DNA from: Desulfurobacteriaceae bacterium | GTDB taxonomy: Bacteria; Aquificota; Aquificia; Desulfurobacteriales; Desulfurobacteriaceae | DNA: 48,527 bases | Direction: 5' to 3' | Assembly: GCA_027075275.1 (NCBI GenBank) | Contig: JALTBO010000098.1 | Span: forward strand, 14,742-63,268 | Part shown: one piece after another, positions 8,654-17,031 of the stretch | Position numbering within the stretch: position 1 is the first letter of the stretch | Layout of the letters: every line of letters starts with the position of its first letter | Translations under genes and position numbers: made by a program | The notes under the pieces: generated by a model | Seen by the model: the letters and a program-made list of their open reading frames with translations, nothing else | Databases searched by the model: none | Told to the model about the DNA's origin: nothing

Positions 8654-10234
8654 CTATCTGCTTAAGAGAACTATCAGCTGAACCATAATTCCAACAAAGA
8701 GGGTTAAGGCCAGAACGGGCAAAATCAGGGTTTTGAGGAGCTCCCCCTCTTCTTTCCCCTTAACTCCAACCAAGGCGGCAGCGTTTGTCACCTTAGAGGG
8801 AGTTATTGCGCTTGCGATTCCCCCTGCAACTGCGTGGGCTCCGTAGATGGCCATGAAAGCGGGAGCTCCCACCGTTGAAACAACAGCTCCGTACTGAATC
8901 TTTGCAAAGAGAACGTTTGATGCAGTTTCACTTCCCCCTACGAAAGCCCCAAGGAGCCCTAAGAACGGAGAGATCAGCGGGTAGAGGTTTCCAAACCAGT
9001 CGGCAAAGGTCTTTCCGATTATGAAGTCCATATTGAGCTCTTTAAAGTTTGCCATTGGGTGGAGCTTTCCACCTACAAATTCCATTCCAGACCATGCCAT
9101 TATGAACGCAACTGCAAAGAAGAGGGAATAGGCAAGGAAAGGCCCCCAAACTCTCTTTATCCAGACGTTCAGGGCTCTGCTGAACTGCTCCTTTGTGGGC
9201 TTCAGGAAAGGAATTGAGACGATTATTGAAACGAAGATCCAGAAGTAGACGTGGGCCAGGACGTTCAGATCAACCTTCTTTCCTGCAACTGTGAAAACTT
9301 CTAAGTTCCCCGGTAGGGAGGCCAGGAACTTCTTAACGGGCGGGTAGTTTGTTATGAGTGAGAAGAAAAAAAGGAAAATCCAAGGAGAGGCGGCCTTCAG
9401 GAAATCGGAGTCTAACTTGACCTTTCCTTCTCCGTTCTTCCTATACATGTAGTAAGAGACAACCATTGTTGTAAGGCCTGCAATTATTCCTATAACCTCA
9501 ACGGGAACGATTTTCGTAAAGGCCAAAAAGAGGGCAGTTAGCGATAGAACGAGGCCTGCGACTGTTGCCCCCAACCAGTGCTTCCTTATTGATCTCCACC
9601 CGCCGACGAAGTAGAGCATCATAAAGGCAAATCCTACAGAGACCACCGGCAGGAATACTGTTATGTGTTGCGTGAAGCTCCAGATGAAGTGGTCAAGGTT
9701 CTTTATTCCCGGAGGGTGAATTCCAAAGGGCCCCCAGGCAACGTGGGCAGGCAGGGTTATTGGGATTGAGAGGAGTGCAAAGGATGTTAGAGGGTCGTAG
9801 CAGAGGACTGAGATTGCAACGGCCGCCAACGGTGTAAACCCTAAAGCTACGAAAACGGGAGGAAACAGGGCAGGAGTTACAACCCCTAAGGATGTAGCTA
9901 AAGAGCCGAACCCCATTCCTATGAAGAGTGTCTGCTGGACTTTGTCCTTCGTTATTGAAAGGATCGTTTTTACGATTTCGTCTAAGGCTCCGGTCTCTTT
10001 CATGAGGAATATCATGAACATAGTAAAGGCAACGGCGAACGTTATTGCAAAGGCCTTAACTATTCCGTAAACGCTCGCTCCCCAAACAACTGAAAGTGGC
10101 GTCTTGAAGTAGAGCCAGGCAACAAGCCCTGCGAATATCCAGCCGACAACTGACATAAAGACCCCTGAACGGGAAAAGAGGAGCATTCCAATTAGAACTA
10201 TTAGAATGGGGAGAACTGCCATGAGGAAGTCCAT
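8654..10234 (-). CDS. lldP: L-lactate permease family transporter
   Basis: Polytopic; GGSETASNVLFAKIQ, AITPSKVTNAAALVG. Confidence 0.9.
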   Translation of the reverse strand: MDFLMAVLPILIVLIGMLLFSRSGVFMSVVGWIFAGLVAWLYFKTPLSVVWGASVYGIVKAFAITFAVAFTMFMIFLMKETGALDEIVKTILSITKDKVQQTLFIGMGFGSLATSLGVVTPALFPPVFVALGFTPLAAVAISVLCYDPLTSFALLSIPITLPAHVAWGPFGIHPPGIKNLDHFIWSFTQHITVFLPVVSVGFAFMMLYFVGGWRSIRKHWLGATVAGLVLSLTALFLAFTKIVPVEVIGIIAGLTTMVVSYYMYRKNGEGKVKLDSDFLKAASPWIFLFFFSLITNYPPVKKFLASLPGNLEVFTVAGKKVDLNVLAHVYFWIFVSIIVSIPFLKPTKEQFSRALNVWIKRVWGPFLAYSLFFAVAFIMAWSGMEFVGGKLHPMANFKELNMDFIIGKTFADWFGNLYPLISPFLGLLGAFVGGSETASNVLFAKIQYGAVVSTVGAPAFMAIYGAHAVAGGIASAITPSKVTNAAALVGVKGKEEGELLKTLILPVLALTLFVGIMVQLIVLLSR

Positions 10235-10258
10235 ATCGACACCCCCTAATAAGGTCTT

Positions 10259-10702
10259 TTAGGTGTAGAACTCGGCAGCTTCAACCAACTTGTGGCCTTC
10301 GTCTGAGAGAAGCTTTAAAGCCCTCTCAAACTCTGAATCTGGAACTTTAAAGAAAAGAATTGCCCTGTTTGAGGCTCCAGCAAAGGCGTAGGTGTACTCA
10401 ACGTCTATTCCGTTCTCAGATAGGGTTTTAACTACCCTGTAGAAACCTCCGGGCCTGTCCTCAACCTCAACTGCAAAGACGTCTGTTTCACTGGCTGCAA
10501 ACCCTTCTGCAGAGAGAACTGCCCTTGCCTTCTCAGGGTTGTTCACAACCAGCCTCAGTATTCCAAACTCAGATGAATCTGCTAAGAAGAGTGCTCTTAT
10601 GTTTACTTCCGCCTCTGAGAGCGCCCTTGCAACGTCTGCAAGCCTTCCCCTCCTGTTCTCTAAAAAGACAGATATCTGCTTAACGGCGAACTTTCCCCTC
10701 AT
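10259..10702 (-). CDS. Tandem ACT-domain protein
   Basis: KQISVFLENRRGRLADVARALSEAEVNIRAL and VEVEDRPGGFYRVVKTLSENGIDVEYTYAF. Confidence 0.9.
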   Translation of the reverse strand: MRGKFAVKQISVFLENRRGRLADVARALSEAEVNIRALFLADSSEFGILRLVVNNPEKARAVLSAEGFAASETDVFAVEVEDRPGGFYRVVKTLSENGIDVEYTYAFAGASNRAILFFKVPDSEFERALKLLSDEGHKLVEAAEFYT

Positions 10703-12009
10703 TATCTCCCTCCTTCAAGCTGTCTTCTGTCAACGATTCTCTTTGCCTTACCCATGCTCCTCTCAAGGGTTTTGGGCTCAACAAGTTTCACTTTGGCGTT
10801 AATGTAGAGGTTGTTGAGGAGCTCCTCCTCTAACTTCCTCTGGAGCCTTTCCAGCGTTCCAACACCGTCCTTTAGGATACTCTCGTCAACCTCAACCCAC
10901 ACTTCTAACTTGTCTAAAACTCCTTTCTTATCAACAACTATCACGTAGTTTGGAGTAACCCCTTCAACTTTTGCGATAACGTGCTCAACCTGAGACGGGA
11001 AGACGTTTACGCCGTTGACTATCAGCATGTCATCTGCCCTTCCCTTGATGCTCTCTATGTAGAGAATCGTTCTTCCGCAGGGGCAGGGCTCTCTGTGGAT
11101 TACGGTAATGTCCTTTGTTCTATATCTGATCATCGGGAGGGCCTGCTTTGTTAGAGTTGTTAAGACAAGCTCTCCCTCCTCTCCATCTGGCAGGACTTCC
11201 CCCGTTTCAGGGTCTATGACTTCCGGGATGAAGTGGTCTTCAAAGACGTGGAGATTCCCGTGTTTACAGCTTGCAGCAACGCCGGGGCCGATTATCTCTG
11301 AAAGGCCGTATGCCTCTACATATTGAATTCCCCACTCCTCTGCAACTGTTTCCTTCAGCGCCTTAGATGCAGGCTCTGCTCCAAAAAATCCTGCCCTGAG
11401 CTTGAAATCCTCTTTAAGATTGTAGCCTTCTTCCTTCGCTACCTCTGCAAGGTGTAGTGCGAAAGAGGGCGTGCAGCAGAGGACGGTTGCTCCAAAGTCT
11501 TTCATGAGCATGAGCTGTCTTTTTGTGAAACCGCCGCTTGCAGGAACAACGGAAGCTCCGATTGCCTCTGCTCCGTAGTGAAAGCCCAGCCCTCCTGTAA
11601 AGAGGCCGTAGCCGTAGGCGTTGTGGACGATATCCTTCTCGTTCACATCTGCCATCAGGTATGTTCTTACCATTACCTCTGTCCAGACCTTGAGGTCGTG
11701 TCTGGTATAGCCTACAACTGTTGGCTTTCCCGTTGTTCCAGATGAGGAGTGGATCCTTACTACCTGCTCAAGTGGAACTGCAAAGAGACCGAATGGGTAG
11801 TTGTTTCTTAGGTCCTGCTTTGTTGTGAATGGAAGTCTCTTCAGGTCTTCTAAACTCTTGATGTCTGACGGTTTTACTCCTGCCTCGTCAAACTTTTTCC
11901 TGTAAAAAGGGACAAGGTGGTAAGCCCTCTCTACCGTCTCTTTCAGTCTTTTAAGCTGGAGTGACTGGAGCTCCTCCCTCGGCATGTAGTCCTTTTCCTT
12001 TAAGGACAT
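10702..12009 (-). CDS. paaK: Phenylacetate-CoA ligase family protein
   Basis: [19 protein letters not shown]-binding motif, [20 protein letters not shown]. Confidence 0.93.
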   Translation of the reverse strand: MSLKEKDYMPREELQSLQLKRLKETVERAYHLVPFYRKKFDEAGVKPSDIKSLEDLKRLPFTTKQDLRNNYPFGLFAVPLEQVVRIHSSSGTTGKPTVVGYTRHDLKVWTEVMVRTYLMADVNEKDIVHNAYGYGLFTGGLGFHYGAEAIGASVVPASGGFTKRQLMLMKDFGATVLCCTPSFALHLAEVAKEEGYNLKEDFKLRAGFFGAEPASKALKETVAEEWGIQYVEAYGLSEIIGPGVAASCKHGNLHVFEDHFIPEVIDPETGEVLPDGEEGELVLTTLTKQALPMIRYRTKDITVIHREPCPCGRTILYIESIKGRADDMLIVNGVNVFPSQVEHVIAKVEGVTPNYVIVVDKKGVLDKLEVWVEVDESILKDGVGTLERLQRKLEEELLNNLYINAKVKLVEPKTLERSMGKAKRIVDRRQLEGGR

Positions 12010-12091
12010 TCCCTACCTCCCTTTCAGTTGAGTATGAAAATATTGTATAAAATTTAGCTATTATTAGATTTTTCAAAATCTTGGAGGAGGG

Positions 12092-13354
12092 ATGTTCCAG
12101 AGGCGCCTTGAGACGTTAGAGAGGGAGCTCCTTGAGAAAATCCAGCTTGAAAGGCTCAGGAAAACGGTTCAGAGGATAAAGGAGAAGAACGAAAAATACT
12201 GGGAGAAGATTGGAAGAGTTGAGCCTGAGGATATAAAGAGTTTAGAGGATCTGAAAAGACTACCCTTTTTAACAAAGGAAGACTTGAGGCAGAACTACCC
12301 CTTTGGCCTTGCCTGCGGTGAAAAGTGCGAGTTTGTCAGGTTTCACATGTCCTCCGGAACTACTGGAACTCCGGTAGTTAACCCCTACACTCCAAACGAC
12401 GTTGAACAGTGGGGAGAGGTTATGGCAAGGTGCCTCTCCGCTGCAGGCCTTAGCTATACAGATGTTCTTCAGATTACCCCTTCCTTTGGCCTCTTCAACG
12501 GAGGTTTCGGCTTCCACTACGGAGCAGAGAAGATTGGCTGTTTTGTGGTTCCCATTGGCCCCGGAAGGAGCCTCCTTCAGCTGAAGTTCATGCAAGACTT
12601 CGGGACTACAGCCCTTGCAGGTATAGCCTCTTACGCCATAAGGCTCTTAGAGGTTGCTAAAGAGGAAGGGTTTGACTTCTCAGAAACGAACCTTAAGGTG
12701 GGAATTTTCGGCGCTGAAGTCTGGGGCAACGAGATGCGCCGCTACATAGAGAGAGAGATGGGGATTGAGACCTTTGACATTATTGGGATGACAGAGACAG
12801 GTGGAGTTGGATTGGGTATAGACTGCAGTGCCCACTCGGGAATCCACGTGTGGGAAGACCACTACATCGTTGAGATCATTGACCCTGAAACAGGTGAGGT
12901 TCTGCCAGACGGAGAGGAAGGAGAGCTTGTTGTAACAACTCTAACGAGGGAAGGGCTTCCACTTATCAGATACAGGACGAGGGACATAACCAAGGTTGTT
13001 TCAAGGGAGAGGTGCGACTGCGGAAGAACTTACCTGAGGCTTGACAGGATAAAGGGAAGAACAGACGACATGCTGAAGGTTAAGGGCGTCTGCTTCTACC
13101 CCAGGCAGGTTGAAGAAGTGATAATGAAGTACCCTGAAGTCCTTCCAAACTATCAGATAATCATCGGAAAGGTTGAGGGTAAAGATACTGTTGAGGTTGT
13201 TATTGAGTCTGAGAGGCAGGACGAGAGCCTGAAGGAGAGAATAGAGGAGGAAATTTACAGCCTTTTAGGCCTTCACATAAAGGTAACCCTCAAGAAGAAG
13301 GGAGAGATACCGAGGAGTGAGGGGAAGGCCGTGAGGGTTAAAAAGTTCAATTAG
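12092..13354 (+). CDS. Phenylacetate-CoA ligase family protein (second paralog)
   Basis: HMSSGTTGTPVVNPYT, GRTDDMLKVKGVCFYPRQVE; divergent from 10702-12009. Confidence 0.93.
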   Translation: MFQRRLETLERELLEKIQLERLRKTVQRIKEKNEKYWEKIGRVEPEDIKSLEDLKRLPFLTKEDLRQNYPFGLACGEKCEFVRFHMSSGTTGTPVVNPYTPNDVEQWGEVMARCLSAAGLSYTDVLQITPSFGLFNGGFGFHYGAEKIGCFVVPIGPGRSLLQLKFMQDFGTTALAGIASYAIRLLEVAKEEGFDFSETNLKVGIFGAEVWGNEMRRYIEREMGIETFDIIGMTETGGVGLGIDCSAHSGIHVWEDHYIVEIIDPETGEVLPDGEEGELVVTTLTREGLPLIRYRTRDITKVVSRERCDCGRTYLRLDRIKGRTDDMLKVKGVCFYPRQVEEVIMKYPEVLPNYQIIIGKVEGKDTVEVVIESERQDESLKERIEEEIYSLLGLHIKVTLKKKGEIPRSEGKAVRVKKFN

Positions 13355-13370
13355 AGGAGGAGGTTGGGAA

Positions 13371-14813
13371 ATGAGGAGAGCTCTGCTTCTAACAACTGCC
13401 GTTCTACTCTCTACTTCCTTAGTTCCTGCAAGGGCTTCAGATCCAGAGGTTGAACAGCTGAAGCAGATGGTTGAACAGATGAGACAGGAGCTCCAGCAGG
13501 TTAAGGAGGAGAACAGGGAGCTCAAGCAGGAGGTTCAGATTTTAAGGAGTAAATTGGGGGGAGCTCCTGTAAGAGTGGGAAAGGGAGCTCCATCTTTTAA
13601 GAGCAAAACAGGAAAGGCTGTTGACTTCTACGGCTACTTCAAGATTGACGCTGCTTACTCAGACTCAAAGGCTGTTGGAAAGGACTTTATCCTCTTTGCC
13701 CTTCCAGAAAACTCAAAAGGCCCTGTTATTAACAGTGCATTCCCTTACCTGAAGCACAGCAACGATAACGACTTCAACATCAACTTCAAGCACAGCCGTT
13801 TTGGATTCCTCATAAGGACTAAAGAGGGAGACTACAACATACTTGGAAACTTTGAGTTTGACTTCTACGGTAATCTTGACGAGAACGATGATAACCCCAA
13901 CCACGCAGGCATCAGGGTAAGGAAGGCCTGGGTTCAGTTTGGAAAAGAGGACTGGAACGTAAGGGCCGGTCTTGATTGGATGCTCTTAACTCAGCTCTAC
14001 CCACATCTTTCAAACTTTCCCTCCGGTGCCATGATGGGTAACATCGGTTACCGTATTCCCCAGATAAGATTTACAAAGCTCTTCAAATTTGAGGAGAGCA
14101 AGTTAACTACACAGTTAGCTCTTGATAAGGTCTGGGGAGACCCTGACCCAACACTTAAACCCTGGATTGATACAGGTTCAAACTCCGGAAGGCCTGATGT
14201 TCAGGGAAGGCTGGCTTACGATTTCAACCTTGGGGGTGTGAAACTCCACGTTGGAGCTATAGGCCACGTTGGAAAGGAACAGGTCACCCTCTCTGATGGA
14301 AGTGAAAAAAACCTTGATACCTACTCTTACGGTCTGGAAGGAGCTGTTTCTCCAACCGGCTGGTTGACGATTTCTGGAAAGATCTGGAAGGGAAGGAACC
14401 TCGGAGGATGGTATACGGGCGGTGTAGGTCAGGGAGTTCTCTACGTTTACTCTGATGGAAAGGTTGATACGAAGTTAAAAGGTTATCCTGTTGACGCAAA
14501 AGAGATTGACGCTGAAGGTGGATGGGTAGAGGTGACCTTAAAGCCAGATCCCAAATGGGTTTTCCACTTAGGTTACGGTGTTGACAACCCGGATAACGAT
14601 GACCTTCAGTATAACGGCAAGTATCCCGTTCTTGCAAGGCTTAAAAACACAATGTACTACGCCAACGCCTTCTACAGGCTCACACACTCTTTAGGTTTTA
14701 TGGGAGAGTATTTAAGGGTTAAGACTGAATATCCAGATACAGATTTTGCCGGAGACTCCTACGGAGACGGAACGGTTAACAGGTTTCAGGGAAGCGTTCT
14801 CTACTTCTTTTAG
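13371..14813 (+). CDS. Outer-membrane porin-like beta-barrel with N-terminal coiled coil
   Basis: Signal peptide, heptad region EVEQLKQMVEQMRQELQQVKEENRELKQEVQILRSKL, beta-rich body ending SVLYFF. Confidence 0.85.
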   Translation: MRRALLLTTAVLLSTSLVPARASDPEVEQLKQMVEQMRQELQQVKEENRELKQEVQILRSKLGGAPVRVGKGAPSFKSKTGKAVDFYGYFKIDAAYSDSKAVGKDFILFALPENSKGPVINSAFPYLKHSNDNDFNINFKHSRFGFLIRTKEGDYNILGNFEFDFYGNLDENDDNPNHAGIRVRKAWVQFGKEDWNVRAGLDWMLLTQLYPHLSNFPSGAMMGNIGYRIPQIRFTKLFKFEESKLTTQLALDKVWGDPDPTLKPWIDTGSNSGRPDVQGRLAYDFNLGGVKLHVGAIGHVGKEQVTLSDGSEKNLDTYSYGLEGAVSPTGWLTISGKIWKGRNLGGWYTGGVGQGVLYVYSDGKVDTKLKGYPVDAKEIDAEGGWVEVTLKPDPKWVFHLGYGVDNPDNDDLQYNGKYPVLARLKNTMYYANAFYRLTHSLGFMGEYLRVKTEYPDTDFAGDSYGDGTVNRFQGSVLYFF

Positions 14814-14827
14814 GGGGGGCCTGGAGT

Positions 14828-15211
14828 ATGGAGGAGTGTTTCTGGAGGACCTGCCTCTACCTATCATCCGTTGATAGGGCAGGGGAGCTCCTTAAGTTTG
14901 ACCTTGGCAGGCGTATGAGGAGGCCATTCTTAACTTTAGGTAAATACACCTTTGGGAACTCCCTCATTGCCGTGTTTCTGACAGCTCAGGAGAGGAAGGG
15001 GAGGCCCTCTGTTAACATTGATAAGTGTGATAAATCTAAGTGCAAAGATTTCCACTGGAAGGAGAGGGCTTACGTTTATGAGAACAGGGGAAGGAGATAT
15101 CTCCTTATCCCTGTAGAGTTCCTGAAAGACGACGATGCGTTTAAGTTCTGCGGTTACTGTAGTATAGACAACTCTGAAGAGGTAAGGAAATGGGCAAGGG
15201 TGAGGGGTTAA
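14828..15211 (+). CDS. Small putative MazF/PemK-fold protein, first gene of the SAVED cassette
   Basis: RRPFLTLGKYTFGNSLIAVFLTAQERKGRPSVNI resembles RP-x-x-V...PLTS of PemK/MazF; CX4C and CX2C pairs; overlaps next ORF by 22 nt. Confidence 0.45.
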   Translation: MEECFWRTCLYLSSVDRAGELLKFDLGRRMRRPFLTLGKYTFGNSLIAVFLTAQERKGRPSVNIDKCDKSKCKDFHWKERAYVYENRGRRYLLIPVEFLKDDDAFKFCGYCSIDNSEEVRKWARVRG

Positions 15212-16164
15212 GGCTCTCTGAGTCTGAGTTCTTGGAACTCCTAAAAAAAAGGGAGGGGGTTCTGTGGGAAAGGCTGAAATCTCACCTCTCCAACTTCTTA
15301 AAGGATAAAGCCTGTCTGAGGAAGGTTATAGGGGATAAGACGTTAGACTCTCTGCTTTTGGAGGTTCTTGAGAGCCTGACTCCTCAGAAGGTTGGTAGAA
15401 GAGACCTCAACTACCTTCTGGAATCTGCCCTGTTTGACACGTACCTTGAGTCGGTAGCTCAAGACATAGTTTCAGGAAAGTGCAATGGGGAACTCTTCTG
15501 GCTCTTAAGCAGGGCTACAGGCTACATCAAAAAGGAGCTTTTAAGGGTAAAGAGGGAGAGTAAGGATACTTTTAGAAAACTCTGCTCATTTTTAGGAATT
15601 GATGAATCTCTTGAGGGGGAGGAACTCCAGTCTCTCCTCTTCCCCGTGGTGAAGGAGAAGCTCTCCCTCTTCATAGAGAGGGGCTACAGCAACTACATGA
15701 GGCCCCTCTACAGTGCCCTTAAGAACTGGCTCAAAGACCAGATAGAGGCCTCTCTGGCGGCGAAGAGGACTGAAGGGGTTAGGGAAATTCTTTCCCTTGA
15801 TGAATATCTAATGGGAAACGAAGAGGAAGGTGGCTTAATGGTAGAGGACGTTTTATCAGATGAGGATGTTCCTGAAGAGCCCATCAGGTTTATCTGGGTT
15901 GATGATGCAGTTGATGAGCTCTGCCAGGCACTCACCGAGGACGAGCAGAGGCTCCTCTGCTCCATTCTGAGGTGGGAGAACTGCGGGCTTTCGCTCTCTC
16001 AGGATGCTTACTACCAGAGGCGTTCCCGTTTTCAGAGAGGGAAACTGAAGAAGATCCTGAATGGCTGGAAGGATAGAGGTTTTACAGAAGAAGAGATACT
16101 GGAAATTCTTGATTCCTTCTCAGGGTCTGTTTGCAGACGGCTGTGTCAGAAAATTAAGGTTTAA
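15190..16164 (+). CDS. Divergent sigma-70-like protein (CalpS-like candidate)
   Basis: YMRPLYSALKNWLKDQIEAS...REILSLDEYLMGNEEEGGLMVEDVLSDEDVPEEPI followed by DELCQALTEDEQRLLCSIL..LSLSQDAYYQRRSRFQRGKLKKIL, a region 2 / region 4 layout. Confidence 0.55.
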   Translation: MGKGEGLRLSESEFLELLKKREGVLWERLKSHLSNFLKDKACLRKVIGDKTLDSLLLEVLESLTPQKVGRRDLNYLLESALFDTYLESVAQDIVSGKCNGELFWLLSRATGYIKKELLRVKRESKDTFRKLCSFLGIDESLEGEELQSLLFPVVKEKLSLFIERGYSNYMRPLYSALKNWLKDQIEASLAAKRTEGVREILSLDEYLMGNEEEGGLMVEDVLSDEDVPEEPIRFIWVDDAVDELCQALTEDEQRLLCSILRWENCGLSLSQDAYYQRRSRFQRGKLKKILNGWKDRGFTEEEILEILDSFSGSVCRRLCQKIKV

Positions 16165-16200
16165 GCCGTTATCCTTTTTGTGAGATCTCCGGAGGAGAAA

Positions 16201-17031
16201 ATGGGATTGATGAAATACTTAATTGATGATTACAGGCGTTGGGTTTCCGGTGAGGCTTATCGGGAACTTGGTGTTCGAGAGGGAGCTCCTGGTGGCAAGG
16301 TCAGGAAGCTCCGTCCAGAAGTTGGAGATATTTTTGCTCTCTACACAGGAACCCTGCCCCTTTACGTTATGGTTGTTGAGGAGGATGAAGAGTTCCCAAC
16401 TGCTGTAGTTGTTACTCCCCAGTACGAGTTTGCAGGGAAGGAGGACGTTATTTTTAAGTTTGATAACCCCGAGAGCTCCCGCTGGGCTGCAGTTAAAAGT
16501 CTGGTTTTTTCCATCTATAGACCCTTTATTTCTGCCTCCTTTTACCTTGGCAGACCCTCTGAGGAAGAGGTTGGAATAGTTCTTAAGGGTCTGAAGGGAG
16601 AAGAGGTTCCGGCGGGGAGAACTGGTATTGATACAGAGTATGCCAGGGAGTTCAGAGAAATAGAGAAAGAGAGAGTAAAGCCTTTCTTACTTGCAACTGT
16701 TTCAACTTTTACGGAAGAGGTGAGCTCTATTGCCCTGCCTGAGCCCTTTCTTCTGACCATTGAAGAGGCCGGCAAGGTTCCTATGGCTGCAGCTGCCAAA
16801 GAAAGGGTTGTTGATACGCCTTTTGGCTACGTGGTTGAAGAAGGGAACAACGTTACCCTTGTCTTCAAAGAGGAGATTGCAGGTAAGGTAGGGGTTATTA
16901 AAGTTCCTACAGATAGGGGAGACCTTCCCATCTACTACGGGGAGCTCCGTCCCATTGAGTTTGTCAACCTCCCTGAAAGGGTCAGGAAAGCCATGAAGAA
17001 CCTGAAAGTGGAGGTAGAGGGTGAAGTTTGA
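16201..17031 (+). CDS. CalpT-like candidate: MazF-like N-domain, Ala4 linker, C-domain
   Basis: GDIFALYTGTLPLYVMVVEEDEEFPTAVVVTPQYEFAGKEDVIF SH3-like pattern; PMAAAAKERVV linker; SD GGAGGAG before ATG 16201 (track start 16180 is GTG); position between sigma-like and Lon-SAVED genes. Confidence 0.5.
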   Translation: MGLMKYLIDDYRRWVSGEAYRELGVREGAPGGKVRKLRPEVGDIFALYTGTLPLYVMVVEEDEEFPTAVVVTPQYEFAGKEDVIFKFDNPESSRWAAVKSLVFSIYRPFISASFYLGRPSEEEVGIVLKGLKGEEVPAGRTGIDTEYAREFREIEKERVKPFLLATVSTFTEEVSSIALPEPFLLTIEEAGKVPMAAAAKERVVDTPFGYVVEEGNNVTLVFKEEIAGKVGVIKVPTDRGDLPIYYGELRPIEFVNLPERVRKAMKNLKVEVEGEV

